Below, in pieces: positions 15,759 to 24,200 of a DNA stretch of 36,311 nucleotides. The DNA lies in contig JADHXR010000076.1 of assembly GCA_016782865.1 (NCBI GenBank), forward strand, positions 1 to 36,311. The letters are read 5' to 3'. The first letter of the stretch is position 1. Every line of letters begins with the position of its first letter. The stretch is from Phycisphaerae bacterium (lineage in GTDB: Bacteria; Planctomycetota; Phycisphaerae; Sedimentisphaerales; Anaerobacaceae). A model generated the notes under the pieces. The model did no database searches and was not told where the DNA came from. It was given only the letters and a program-made list of their open reading frames with translations. A program made the position numbers and the translations under genes.

Positions 15759-17636
15759 ATGTCCGACACGAAGTGCCAATTTGCCGTTTCACTCGCCTTG
15801 ATGACATGGGCCCTGTTGCCGAACATGCAGGCTGTTGCGGCCGACACTCCGTCGCCTTTCGCCATCCGCGGCACACTGCCATGGCACAATTTCTTGTCGG
15901 GGCCAACAGCATGGAACGACGACGACTACCGCGAGTATCTTGACGACCTTGCCGCGCGCGGGCTGAACTTCGTTGGCTTCCACTGCTACACTGGCGGCGC
16001 GGAACGATACGCGCCGTACGTCGAACCGCTCATCCGGCTGAAGTATCGGGACGTCGTGCCTGAGGCGGGATTCGACACGTCGCTGACGGCGCGCTGGGGC
16101 TACCGGCCGCTGGCCGTTCGCGACTTTGCATTCGATACGGGCAAACTGTTTGCGCTGCCCGCCGGTGCAGAAGCCTTCGGTGCCGACTGCGCGGTGACGG
16201 CACGGTCGAATGACGAACGCTACCGTAACGCCCAGGCACTGATGAGACGAGTCGTCGAAATGGCTCATGCCCGCGGCATACAGGTAGCAATCGGGTTCGA
16301 GTTCGGTGTCCATCCACCGGAACTGGCTTCGATCGTGCCGCCGGAGTCGCGCATCTCGGGAGCAATGCTGCCGGATCCTACGCACCCAGCCAACATTGAG
16401 GTTTTGCACACGGCGCTCGATGATCTGCTTACGGCTTATCCCGGTCTGGACTGGGTTTGGCTGTGGCTGCACGAACACTCGATGTTTGTTGCGCAGCCCA
16501 AACTGGCCGGACGGTTTGCTGATTTCTACGAGCGGGAGAAAGCCCACTTCAGCGACGCGCAAGATGAACATGACGTGTTTACAGGCGTATGGTCACTGGC
16601 ATACATCCGGCGGGTGTACGACTACCTGGCAAAACACTCGCCCCAGACCCGGTTGGCTATCGGTGGCTGGGGCGGCGGCCCGCAACTGCCACCGGTGCTG
16701 CGAGGGTTGGACCGAGCGTTGCCCCGGGAGATTGTCTTCAGTTGTCTGAATCCCGGCATGGGCGCCACGGGGCACGCGCCGGTGCTTGCGGAGGTCGCCG
16801 CGCATCGGCCGACGTGGGCGATCCCGTGGTTCGAGGGAGACGGCTGGTTGTGGCACCTGCAACTGCGCGCCGCGTCGGTCAGCGAGCAAGTCAAGGCTGC
16901 GTACGCCGACAAGCTGTCCGGCGTCGTCGGCATCCATTGGCGCACGGAGGAGATCCGCCCGAACCTGGAAGCTTTCGCGCTGACGGCTATAGATCCAGAA
17001 CATGCGCCGCCCGGAGAAGAACTGTACCGGTGCCACTGCGCCGAACGCTATGGTCCCGCCGCTGCCGAGGAACTGGCGCCGTTGTTCCTGCGGTTCGAAA
17101 AGGAAAGCCAACTCGGCTATCTCAGTTCGCCGGAGTTCTATCCCTACAGTCCCAAGTGGGGCCGCATGTCGCCCTCGCTGGCCCAGAAATTGCGCCACGC
17201 GATCACCTTGATCGGTAAGCTCAAAGAGCAGACGCCCGCACCGGAGCATGGCAAGAATCTCGACTGGCTGGCTGACAACTTTCGCTTTGCGTTGCTGCTG
17301 GACGAGGTCGGACGGAAGATCGAGTCCGCCTACGCACTCAGGGACAAGTACCTGTTGGGTGAAGTTGCCGGCGACGGTCTGGTGCGGCAAGCGCAAGCGG
17401 CGGGCCGCGAATTGGCGTCGGCTCCGATGCAGGACCTTTTCAGTACATTCGCCCGCCGCGTCCGCTCGCGCGGCGAACTCGGCGAACTGAGCGCGCTCAA
17501 CCAGAAACTCTGGCTGCAATATCGCGAGTTGGACCGGTTCCTCAAGAAAGTAACGGATTCGTCACCCGTATCCAGCACGCCGGAGACGCAGACCACGTCG
17601 AGTTCATTCGTCCGGGTTCCGCCCTTGACCCGGTGA
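15759..17636 (+). CDS. Exported TIM-barrel glycoside-hydrolase-like protein
   Basis: From the start MSDTKCQFAVSLALMTWALL the product is 625 residues with a signal peptide ending near 'NMQAVAADTP'. 'FAIRGTLPWHNFLSGPTAW' followed by 'YLDDLAARGLNFVGFHCYTG' is the opening of a (beta/alpha)8 glycosidase-type domain, as in families near alpha-glucuronidases and hexosaminidases. Acidic residues on likely strand ends include those in 'VAIGFEFGVHP', 'WVWLWLHEHSMF' and 'IHWRTEEIRPN'. The C-terminal 180 residues look helical. I cannot assign a CAZy family by eye. The tail (about the last 25 residues, rich in Ser/Thr) is of low complexity. The gene stands alone on the plus strand, convergent with HepA, and is visibly richer in G+C than the genes before it. 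Confidence 0.55.
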   Translation: MSDTKCQFAVSLALMTWALLPNMQAVAADTPSPFAIRGTLPWHNFLSGPTAWNDDDYREYLDDLAARGLNFVGFHCYTGGAERYAPYVEPLIRLKYRDVVPEAGFDTSLTARWGYRPLAVRDFAFDTGKLFALPAGAEAFGADCAVTARSNDERYRNAQALMRRVVEMAHARGIQVAIGFEFGVHPPELASIVPPESRISGAMLPDPTHPANIEVLHTALDDLLTAYPGLDWVWLWLHEHSMFVAQPKLAGRFADFYEREKAHFSDAQDEHDVFTGVWSLAYIRRVYDYLAKHSPQTRLAIGGWGGGPQLPPVLRGLDRALPREIVFSCLNPGMGATGHAPVLAEVAAHRPTWAIPWFEGDGWLWHLQLRAASVSEQVKAAYADKLSGVVGIHWRTEEIRPNLEAFALTAIDPEHAPPGEELYRCHCAERYGPAAAEELAPLFLRFEKESQLGYLSSPEFYPYSPKWGRMSPSLAQKLRHAITLIGKLKEQTPAPEHGKNLDWLADNFRFALLLDEVGRKIESAYALRDKYLLGEVAGDGLVRQAQAAGRELASAPMQDLFSTFARRVRSRGELGELSALNQKLWLQYRELDRFLKKVTDSSPVSSTPETQTTSSSFVRVPPLTR

Positions 17637-17856
17637 TGTCGCGTATTCGCGCCGCGGAAGGTCCGTGGAACTCCGCTCGCCGCTTTCTCCTGAGGGGCCT
17701 AATAGATGTGATCATTACTTCTGCGGAAAGCCCCCCCCCATCCTTGAAGCCGAAATGCTGATGGGCGTCGTGTACACAGCACCTTCATCGGGCGGCAAGA
17801 GTTTCAGCCGATCACACACGACGTAGTCAGGACCCGCCATATATATGCCTCATTGT
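17637..17856. other. Convergent gap with a nine-C run
   Basis: Between the glycosidase-like gene and HepA no terminator hairpin was found. It contains a run of nine C (17732-17740) and a 41-codon minus-strand frame (17715-17840) with coding-like composition but no recognised similarity. Confidence 0.35.
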
Positions 17857-20800
17857 TCATCCGCCAAATTGTATCTCGTAGTTCTTCAGGCCGTCCTTCT
17901 GCGCAATGTCCACCGCGAAAGCGACGGCACCCTGCCCGACGGTGTGCGGGACCGGTTTGCCGTTGACGGTGACCGAGACACTGGCCAGACTAAGTCCTCC
18001 CGGTAGAGCCACAAGAACCTTTCCACCACTGCGACCCACAATCCGCCCGAGAATCCGATTTTTTTCCATCGTCGCACTCACACCGAAATCACCGCCGGCA
18101 CGGCGCAACTCAAGACCGTCCATGCCGATTCTGGTGCCTTGGAAGAGCGCCAGTTGATTCGACCGGGCATAGCCATAGTTTCCCGAGAAGACCACCGTTC
18201 CTTGTGTGATGTCTTCAGACTTTTGCGAGGCGAAGACATACTCGCCGTTGACCATGGCGCCAAAAGGCGTCGCCACTGCAGCAACCTCCGTCGGGGCTAC
18301 GACGGTAAGAAAATCGCCCTTGCCGGAATAGGAAAACACTTTGCCGGTTCGAATCTCCGGACGCCCGGGCCTGACCTTGCGAGGCGTCGGGTCGCTGGTC
18401 ACCTTTTCTTGTACGATCGCGCCTGGCTTCAGTTGGTATATTTGCGGAGGGTCAAAGAGGGTAACCCAATTGAAAGTGCCTGGGACAGCAGCATCCTGGA
18501 CCTCGTCGGAAAGCACGAGGTAATCGTCACGCAACAGCATAACGCCGCGGGCACGATAGGCTTCACCTGCCTTCGCTGGCTGGCGATAGAACTGCGCGAA
18601 ATCAAAGTCGTAAAGGAGTTGGTCGGTGGGAGTGGCCTCCATGCCCTTGCCGCTGACGTTGAAGGCGCTGACCTGGTTCCAGTCGAATTCGTCGCCATTG
18701 GTTTCACTGGCGTTATAACTCCAGACTTTGCCCTTGGCTCCGTAATAGACGATGCCTGCGTGTGCCCAACGATAGTTCAAGCCGTTGATGTTTTGCAGGT
18801 GGGCGTAGCTTTCGTGCCCTCCGCCGAAGTCGTAATGGAAGACCAGCCCATAATCGGTGTAAAGCGCCGACTGGAGGTCAGGTTTCTCGCCCTCCTTGCC
18901 GTTGGTCTCAATCCAGCGCATTTCTTGCGCGAGCTGCGGATCGTCGGGCGCAAGTTCCGCACAAAACTTAAAGAAGGTCTCCCAGAAGTGCCCGCCCGGC
19001 TCAAACGCGATAGAATGCGCGCCCTCGGGTGGGATCCTTCGCACGCCGTCGTGTGGCGACATGAACGAGTCGCGCATCCAGCGGATCAGGGCGAACAGTT
19101 GCGGATTCTGACCCAGTGACGTGCCATCGTAATATTCAAGCGATTGTTGCGCCACCTCAAGGCCGGTAAAGCATTGTCCCACATAACAGGCGATATTCTC
19201 CGTCCACCGCCCCCCCTTGGTGTTGAGTTCGGGAACATCCTTGCGATCGTATCTGTCGAGCCATTCGTCGTAACAGCTCATGAAGGAATCTCGCCAGGAT
19301 TTAGCCCGCGGATGATTCGGAAAGGTGGCGCAGGCGACGGGGAGCACGGATTTGATATCCATCAGAAAATTGGGATGCCCCGAGAGCATGCTGTGATGGG
19401 GTTGGCTGGCGTCTCCCTCGCTCGAAGCGGCGAAAAACAACAGAACCTGGCGGGTGCGATTCCTTTGTTCCTGCGTCCAGGCATCGCGGCTTATCGCATA
19501 GACTCCAAAGCGAATCGGTACGTTGCGGTAAGCTACCGATCCTCCCAATCCAAAGTCCCAGGAATAGAGGACTATCTGCCGAAAGAAACCCGAGTTTCCT
19601 CCCCACTTTGCATCGTAGTCGTCATAGCTGCTCGGCTTGGAAAACCATTGTTCGTAGTTGGCCTCGGAGAAAAAATTCGGGGCGTTGAACGGAGACGCTG
19701 AAAGCGTTTCCGGCCAATCCACTGCTCGATCCTTGTAGGCGTTCAGGCTCCACTCATTGAGTTGGCTGAAGAGCCGCGATTCGGGCCCGGCCCCGGCCTT
19801 GGTTATCGCCCTTCTCCACGGGGAGTTCGATCCTTCGGCTTGCACTTCGGGGCTTGTACCCGTCACTATCGGTATCTTCACCTCATCTCGTGGAATCAAA
19901 CCCACCACCCAGAACCGATTTCGGCCGGCCAGTCCCGCGGTCATGTATTTTTGACCGTCCTGACTCAGACTGTAAAAACGCAGATTTTCGGTCGCGCGGA
20001 AGCTGGACCACAGCGCGCGTTCATGGGTTTTCCATTCCGTCAGACGATTCAGCGCCAGCAGAAGTGCCTCCGTTCCTTCTTCGCGGAAAAACGCGGTGGC
20101 ATGCATAACAGCGATCTGATTCGGGGCGAAGAGCCCCAGACAGTAACTGAGTCGTGGCTCTTTGGAATCGTCCTTTTTCGGATCGTAATCCAACCAGCTT
20201 GTCGTGCTCTGCCAGGGCATAAAGCTCTCGTTGGTGGAAACGTGTTCGTCATAGCCTCCCGTATATGGGGCGCGGCGCAGTGGAAAGTACCCGCCATTGG
20301 TCGCCACAAGGCATCGGTCGGGATCGAGAAGCCCCTTGCCATAGTTGAGTTGCAGAAAAGCCTGGTCGGCGGGCGTGAAGCCGTTGACTGACTCGGCAAT
20401 ACGAACGTACGACTCATTGGCGCGAAGTTCAAGAGTAGCGGTGTAGGTCTTCCCGCCGCCGAGCTTGTAGGTGACTTGATACGTCGCGAAGAGCGGACCG
20501 CTTTCCACCATCCTTGCGTCCATTGAGTCCACACGCAGCGTACTCGGCGCCGAAAACGAGCCGGTAGCCATCCACGGCTCGGGCTGGGCCTTGCGCGCCA
20601 AGCCCAGGATGGGAGCGGGAACCTGTGAGAATAGCTTGCTGACCGTAAAATCATGCTGTCCGATGGGCACCTTCACCAGCAGCAGGCTGTTGCCGAAAAT
20701 GGCTTCGTGCGGGCCGGTGGTGGCCTGCACGACCGGAGGCTGGATGGTGACAACCGGAATGTTCTTGGAAGCGAAACCCAAAACCAGCCGGAACAAACGA

Positions 20801-21117
20801 GTGGCGCCCTGCGGCAAGTCAGTGCGAAAGAAAAGCGTGGTTCCACCCTCTGCATCTTTGGACAGTTGAAAAGGAATCACATGGACGTCATTACCGGCAA
20901 AAGCCAGCAATTTGAGACCGTCGGGCTTGATCCCTGCGGGAATTTCAACCGGAAAGCTGACCTGTTCCTCGGGAAAATCGTAGACCTTCATGTAATCCGT
21001 CAGCGTGAAATCCTGCTTCCACGGAGCGGAGGCACTATCAGTCAGCGGCGTGGCCGAGGCCTGTGCAACCACGGCTTGAAGCAGGAATACGAAAACGAGA
21101 GAACGTAATAAGTTCAT
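17857..21117 (-). CDS. Giant exported heparinase II/III-like protein, paralogue HepA
   Basis: The 1086-residue product has a signal peptide (about 1-22, ending AQASA). Regions: beta-rich N-terminal third with 'YMKVYDFPEEQVSFPVEIPAG'; a helical middle (about 430-740) with 'HPNFLMDIKSVLPVACATFP' and 'LNTKGGRWTENIACY' (about 637); then a beta-sandwich C-terminal part with 'YTDYGLVFHYDFGGGHESYAH' (about 767), 'YNASETNGDEFDWNQV' and 'LLRDDYLVLSDEV'. A helical toroid followed by beta-sandwich is the plan of heparinase II/III and alginate lyase families, and the GGRWTEN Asn/Arg and the HES His are candidate active-site residues by analogy only. HepB downstream of the same promoter region and the HepC remnant are clear paralogues. 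AGGATTT precedes the start. A polysaccharide-cleaving role is an inference. Confidence 0.6.
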   Translation of the reverse strand: MNLLRSLVFVFLLQAVVAQASATPLTDSASAPWKQDFTLTDYMKVYDFPEEQVSFPVEIPAGIKPDGLKLLAFAGNDVHVIPFQLSKDAEGGTTLFFRTDLPQGATRLFRLVLGFASKNIPVVTIQPPVVQATTGPHEAIFGNSLLLVKVPIGQHDFTVSKLFSQVPAPILGLARKAQPEPWMATGSFSAPSTLRVDSMDARMVESGPLFATYQVTYKLGGGKTYTATLELRANESYVRIAESVNGFTPADQAFLQLNYGKGLLDPDRCLVATNGGYFPLRRAPYTGGYDEHVSTNESFMPWQSTTSWLDYDPKKDDSKEPRLSYCLGLFAPNQIAVMHATAFFREEGTEALLLALNRLTEWKTHERALWSSFRATENLRFYSLSQDGQKYMTAGLAGRNRFWVVGLIPRDEVKIPIVTGTSPEVQAEGSNSPWRRAITKAGAGPESRLFSQLNEWSLNAYKDRAVDWPETLSASPFNAPNFFSEANYEQWFSKPSSYDDYDAKWGGNSGFFRQIVLYSWDFGLGGSVAYRNVPIRFGVYAISRDAWTQEQRNRTRQVLLFFAASSEGDASQPHHSMLSGHPNFLMDIKSVLPVACATFPNHPRAKSWRDSFMSCYDEWLDRYDRKDVPELNTKGGRWTENIACYVGQCFTGLEVAQQSLEYYDGTSLGQNPQLFALIRWMRDSFMSPHDGVRRIPPEGAHSIAFEPGGHFWETFFKFCAELAPDDPQLAQEMRWIETNGKEGEKPDLQSALYTDYGLVFHYDFGGGHESYAHLQNINGLNYRWAHAGIVYYGAKGKVWSYNASETNGDEFDWNQVSAFNVSGKGMEATPTDQLLYDFDFAQFYRQPAKAGEAYRARGVMLLRDDYLVLSDEVQDAAVPGTFNWVTLFDPPQIYQLKPGAIVQEKVTSDPTPRKVRPGRPEIRTGKVFSYSGKGDFLTVVAPTEVAAVATPFGAMVNGEYVFASQKSEDITQGTVVFSGNYGYARSNQLALFQGTRIGMDGLELRRAGGDFGVSATMEKNRILGRIVGRSGGKVLVALPGGLSLASVSVTVNGKPVPHTVGQGAVAFAVDIAQKDGLKNYEIQFGG

Positions 21118-21203
21118 AGAAATCCTAACAAGAATCTTGATTCTAATTGCTCGACCTTTCGCACCAAGACCACGTCTTAATCGTTGGCCATGAGTGTGGA
21201 ATG

Positions 21204-21221
21204 GAGGATGACCCCATCCTC
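21204..21221 (-). terminator. Hairpin between HepB and HepA
   Basis: GAGGATG (21204-21210), loop ACCC, CATCCTC (21215-21221), 15 bases after the HepB stop. There is no T-run, so it is more likely an mRNA-stabilising or attenuating hairpin than a strong terminator. It could set different levels of the two paralogues. Confidence 0.4.
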
Positions 21222-21235
21222 ACGCGATTCTACTT

Positions 21236-24200
21236 TCACCGACGGGCACCCGGATCCCGCTCGGCGAATACGAAATCATCCACCCACGCCGTGCCCTGGC
21301 CGTTGAGTCGGAAGGTGATCCGGCCTTTGCCAAGGAACTGGGTTCGGGTTGGAGTGACAGGCAGGGGGATTTCCAGCAATGTCCAGTCGTTGGTGCCGGT
21401 GAGCTTGGCCGAGCAGTACTTGGGGCCGAGCTGTTCCCCGCCACGCTGGAAGCCGCTCTCCAGGTAGAAGCCTTCGCCGGTGACGTTGCTGGTCTTAACC
21501 CAGGCGAAAATCTTGACCTGCCTGCCGGGCGTCACCATCAACTCCGGGCCAGTCAACACCTGCCCGATGCCTTCGTCGGTTACGGAGACAAAGCGGATCG
21601 AGCTTTGGCCCGACCGGCCGATGGTCGTGTCATAGGCAATGCCGCTACTCGGCTTCCGTGGGTTCAATGCCTTCAGCGGAAAGTAAATGTGCTTGACCTT
21701 GCCGGCCAGGACATCGGCGGTGTGCTCAAAGTTGTTGACCACATTCATATCGATGGGGAGGTAATTCTTGAAACTGTCGGCATACGGCTCCAGGGATACC
21801 GTCTGGGCCTTGGCCAACAGCGAACTGGTTTCGGCGGCGTTGATCCAGTACGCCTTGTACTTGACGTGGTAGCAGTAGGGTGGGCCGGGGACTGCCGGCT
21901 CGCAGCTAAATCGCGTTTTGGGCCACTGGCTGCGATCGACATGGTAAACTTCGTCCCAAATCAGATGTGCATCGAACCAGCATAGGCACATATCCACGCG
22001 TGTGCGAGGAGTCGACTCCTCGACGATGATCACAGGATTGCCGTCTTTCTCGTCGACGAAACCCACCAACCCGTTGGGCGGCAGGTGGATGGGCCCTGGC
22101 TGGGGCTTTTGGACGCTCAGGTAATGGGCCTTGAGCTTGTCGCTGTCATCGGCGTCCTGATACAGCAGGCGGTCATAGCGATTGACCCCTGGGCGAAAGT
22201 CGCCCAAGCCTTGCGCGTAGAAGTTGCAGTATTCGCCACCCCCGGGCTGGTTGATCTGCAGGTCGGCCTCCACATGCATTACATACCGCGCCAGGTCCCG
22301 GTCGTAATCGATGCGAACGACCTGCGTCCCGAATTCGCTGGCAGACTTTCTCCAGGACTGACGGATCGTCAACTGCTCTGGATCGCTACTATCCAACGAC
22401 AGTTCGCCTTGCACATCCTGGAGGTACTTGTTGGGGTACATGTTGGTCGTAATCATGAATTGCGCCCACAGACGCAGGCCCGGAACATCGGACCAGATGT
22501 TCCGATTCTGGGCGTCAGACACCACTTTCTCATCCATCGCCTGGCCGGGTAATTGCCGGAACAGCCCGATCATGGACCGACGCAAGAGAGCGATCTTCTT
22601 CCCGTGATCCAGGACCCAATAGTATCCGAGTTCTGTCTTGACGGTCGAGAACTTCGGCACGTATGTCTTGGACTCAATGGGCACAGGCCATGGTTCAGAC
22701 TTCACTGAAGGCTGATAAGCAATGCCAATGGGCAGGGTCAGCTTGGTCGTTGCGCCCGAGCGCCCGGCGCTTATCGTGTAGCTCTTGGGTCCGTCGGATT
22801 GCGAGATTTGCACATCAAAACGGATTGCACCGCCCACCAGGTTGTGGGGGACGACGACACCGTCAACCTTGACTTGGCAACGTGAGACATCAAAGCCGAC
22901 CGGTGGGGTCAATTTGATCGTTCCGCCCGAGCGTCCCACGATCCGGCCGGCGAGCGTGCCATCGGCCTGCTTGGCGGCGCTAATGCCGAACTCGCCGCCG
23001 ACGCGTTCGACCGCCAATCCATTGAAGCCTACCTTTGTGCCTTCGAATATCGCCACCTGGTTCTCGCGAGCGTAGCCGGCCCTACCGATAAAGACGGCCG
23101 GACCGTCGGTAGCCTTCACTTCGGAATCGGAGCAAAAGACATATTCCTTACCGTCGATGACCGCGCCATAGGACGTTGTCTCCACTTTGTGCGCCTTGGG
23201 CGCGACGATGTGCAGTTGATCGCCCGCGTCCGCTTTCACCGGGTAGAGTTGCGGCATCACCAGGCGATTGAACGCGTTATTAGTGTTCGGCGGAACCAGC
23301 TTATCCGTCCCCCACTTGACGCTGATGCGCGCCGGACCGGTCCGGTGGATGAACTCCACCTTCACATCGATGAGCTGGTTGCCCACCAGCCGAACCGGAA
23401 CCGGCTTGCCCGCGGCGATGTCGTACGCCAGTTGGTTATTCAGCCAGATGCGGGCGGAATCGCCGGCGTTGACATCGGCGAGGATGGAGTACTCACCGGT
23501 CGTCTCCGGCAGGAACATTCCCGTCCAGCGAATAGAGAACGGCCCGGGCTTCATCGACTCCAGCGGCGCCTCATTGCCCCAGTCCCAGGTCAGCGGTAAG
23601 CGCTGGCGCGGCACGTACGTCTTCTTCAGGTCCGTAAAGTCAGGATTAGCGAAGTAATGCGCCCGAAGATTCGCCTCGTAGTTGCACCACTGAAACTTGC
23701 CGATGGCCTTGGGGTCGGTTACGTGATCGTATACCGCCAGGTAATCATCACGCAGCATCATCACGCCGCGCCATGGGTAAGCGGGGTTGGCCCCGGAAGC
23801 TTTGTAGAACTGAGCGAAATCGAAGTCATACAGCAGTCCGTCCACCTCGTGCGCACCCAGAGATTCGCCGTCGAGATTGAAAAGCGGAATCAGATTGATA
23901 TCGAAACGGTCCCCGTTCTGCTCGGCGCCGTTCCAACTCCAACGCTGGCCTTTTGTCGCGTAGTACAGCGCGCCGTTGCTTTTTCCCGTCCAACGATAAC
24001 CAGAGCCGTTGAGCTGCTGGATGGTCAGGAACGCCTCGTGCGGCCCGTCCGGATCATACCACATAACCGCGCCGTAGTCGGTGTACAGCCGCGACTGGAG
24101 ATCAGGCTTGGTCCCCTCCGCGCCGTCCGTATAACACCACAGGAGCTGTTGCGCGAGCGTGGGATCGCTCTTAGTCAGCATCTCGGACGCATACCGAAGC

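Noticed and set aside
17715..17840. Minus-strand 41-codon frame after HepA with coding-like sequence
   Set aside because: No recognisable family, no clear ribosome-binding site, and it runs through a nine-base G/C homopolymer. It may be a decayed gene end, but the evidence is too thin to list.
19144..19701. Several long plus-strand frames inside HepA, HepB and the 1914-residue gene
   Set aside because: They are antisense frames of G+C-rich genes; none shows domain motifs, signal peptides or ribosome-binding sites.
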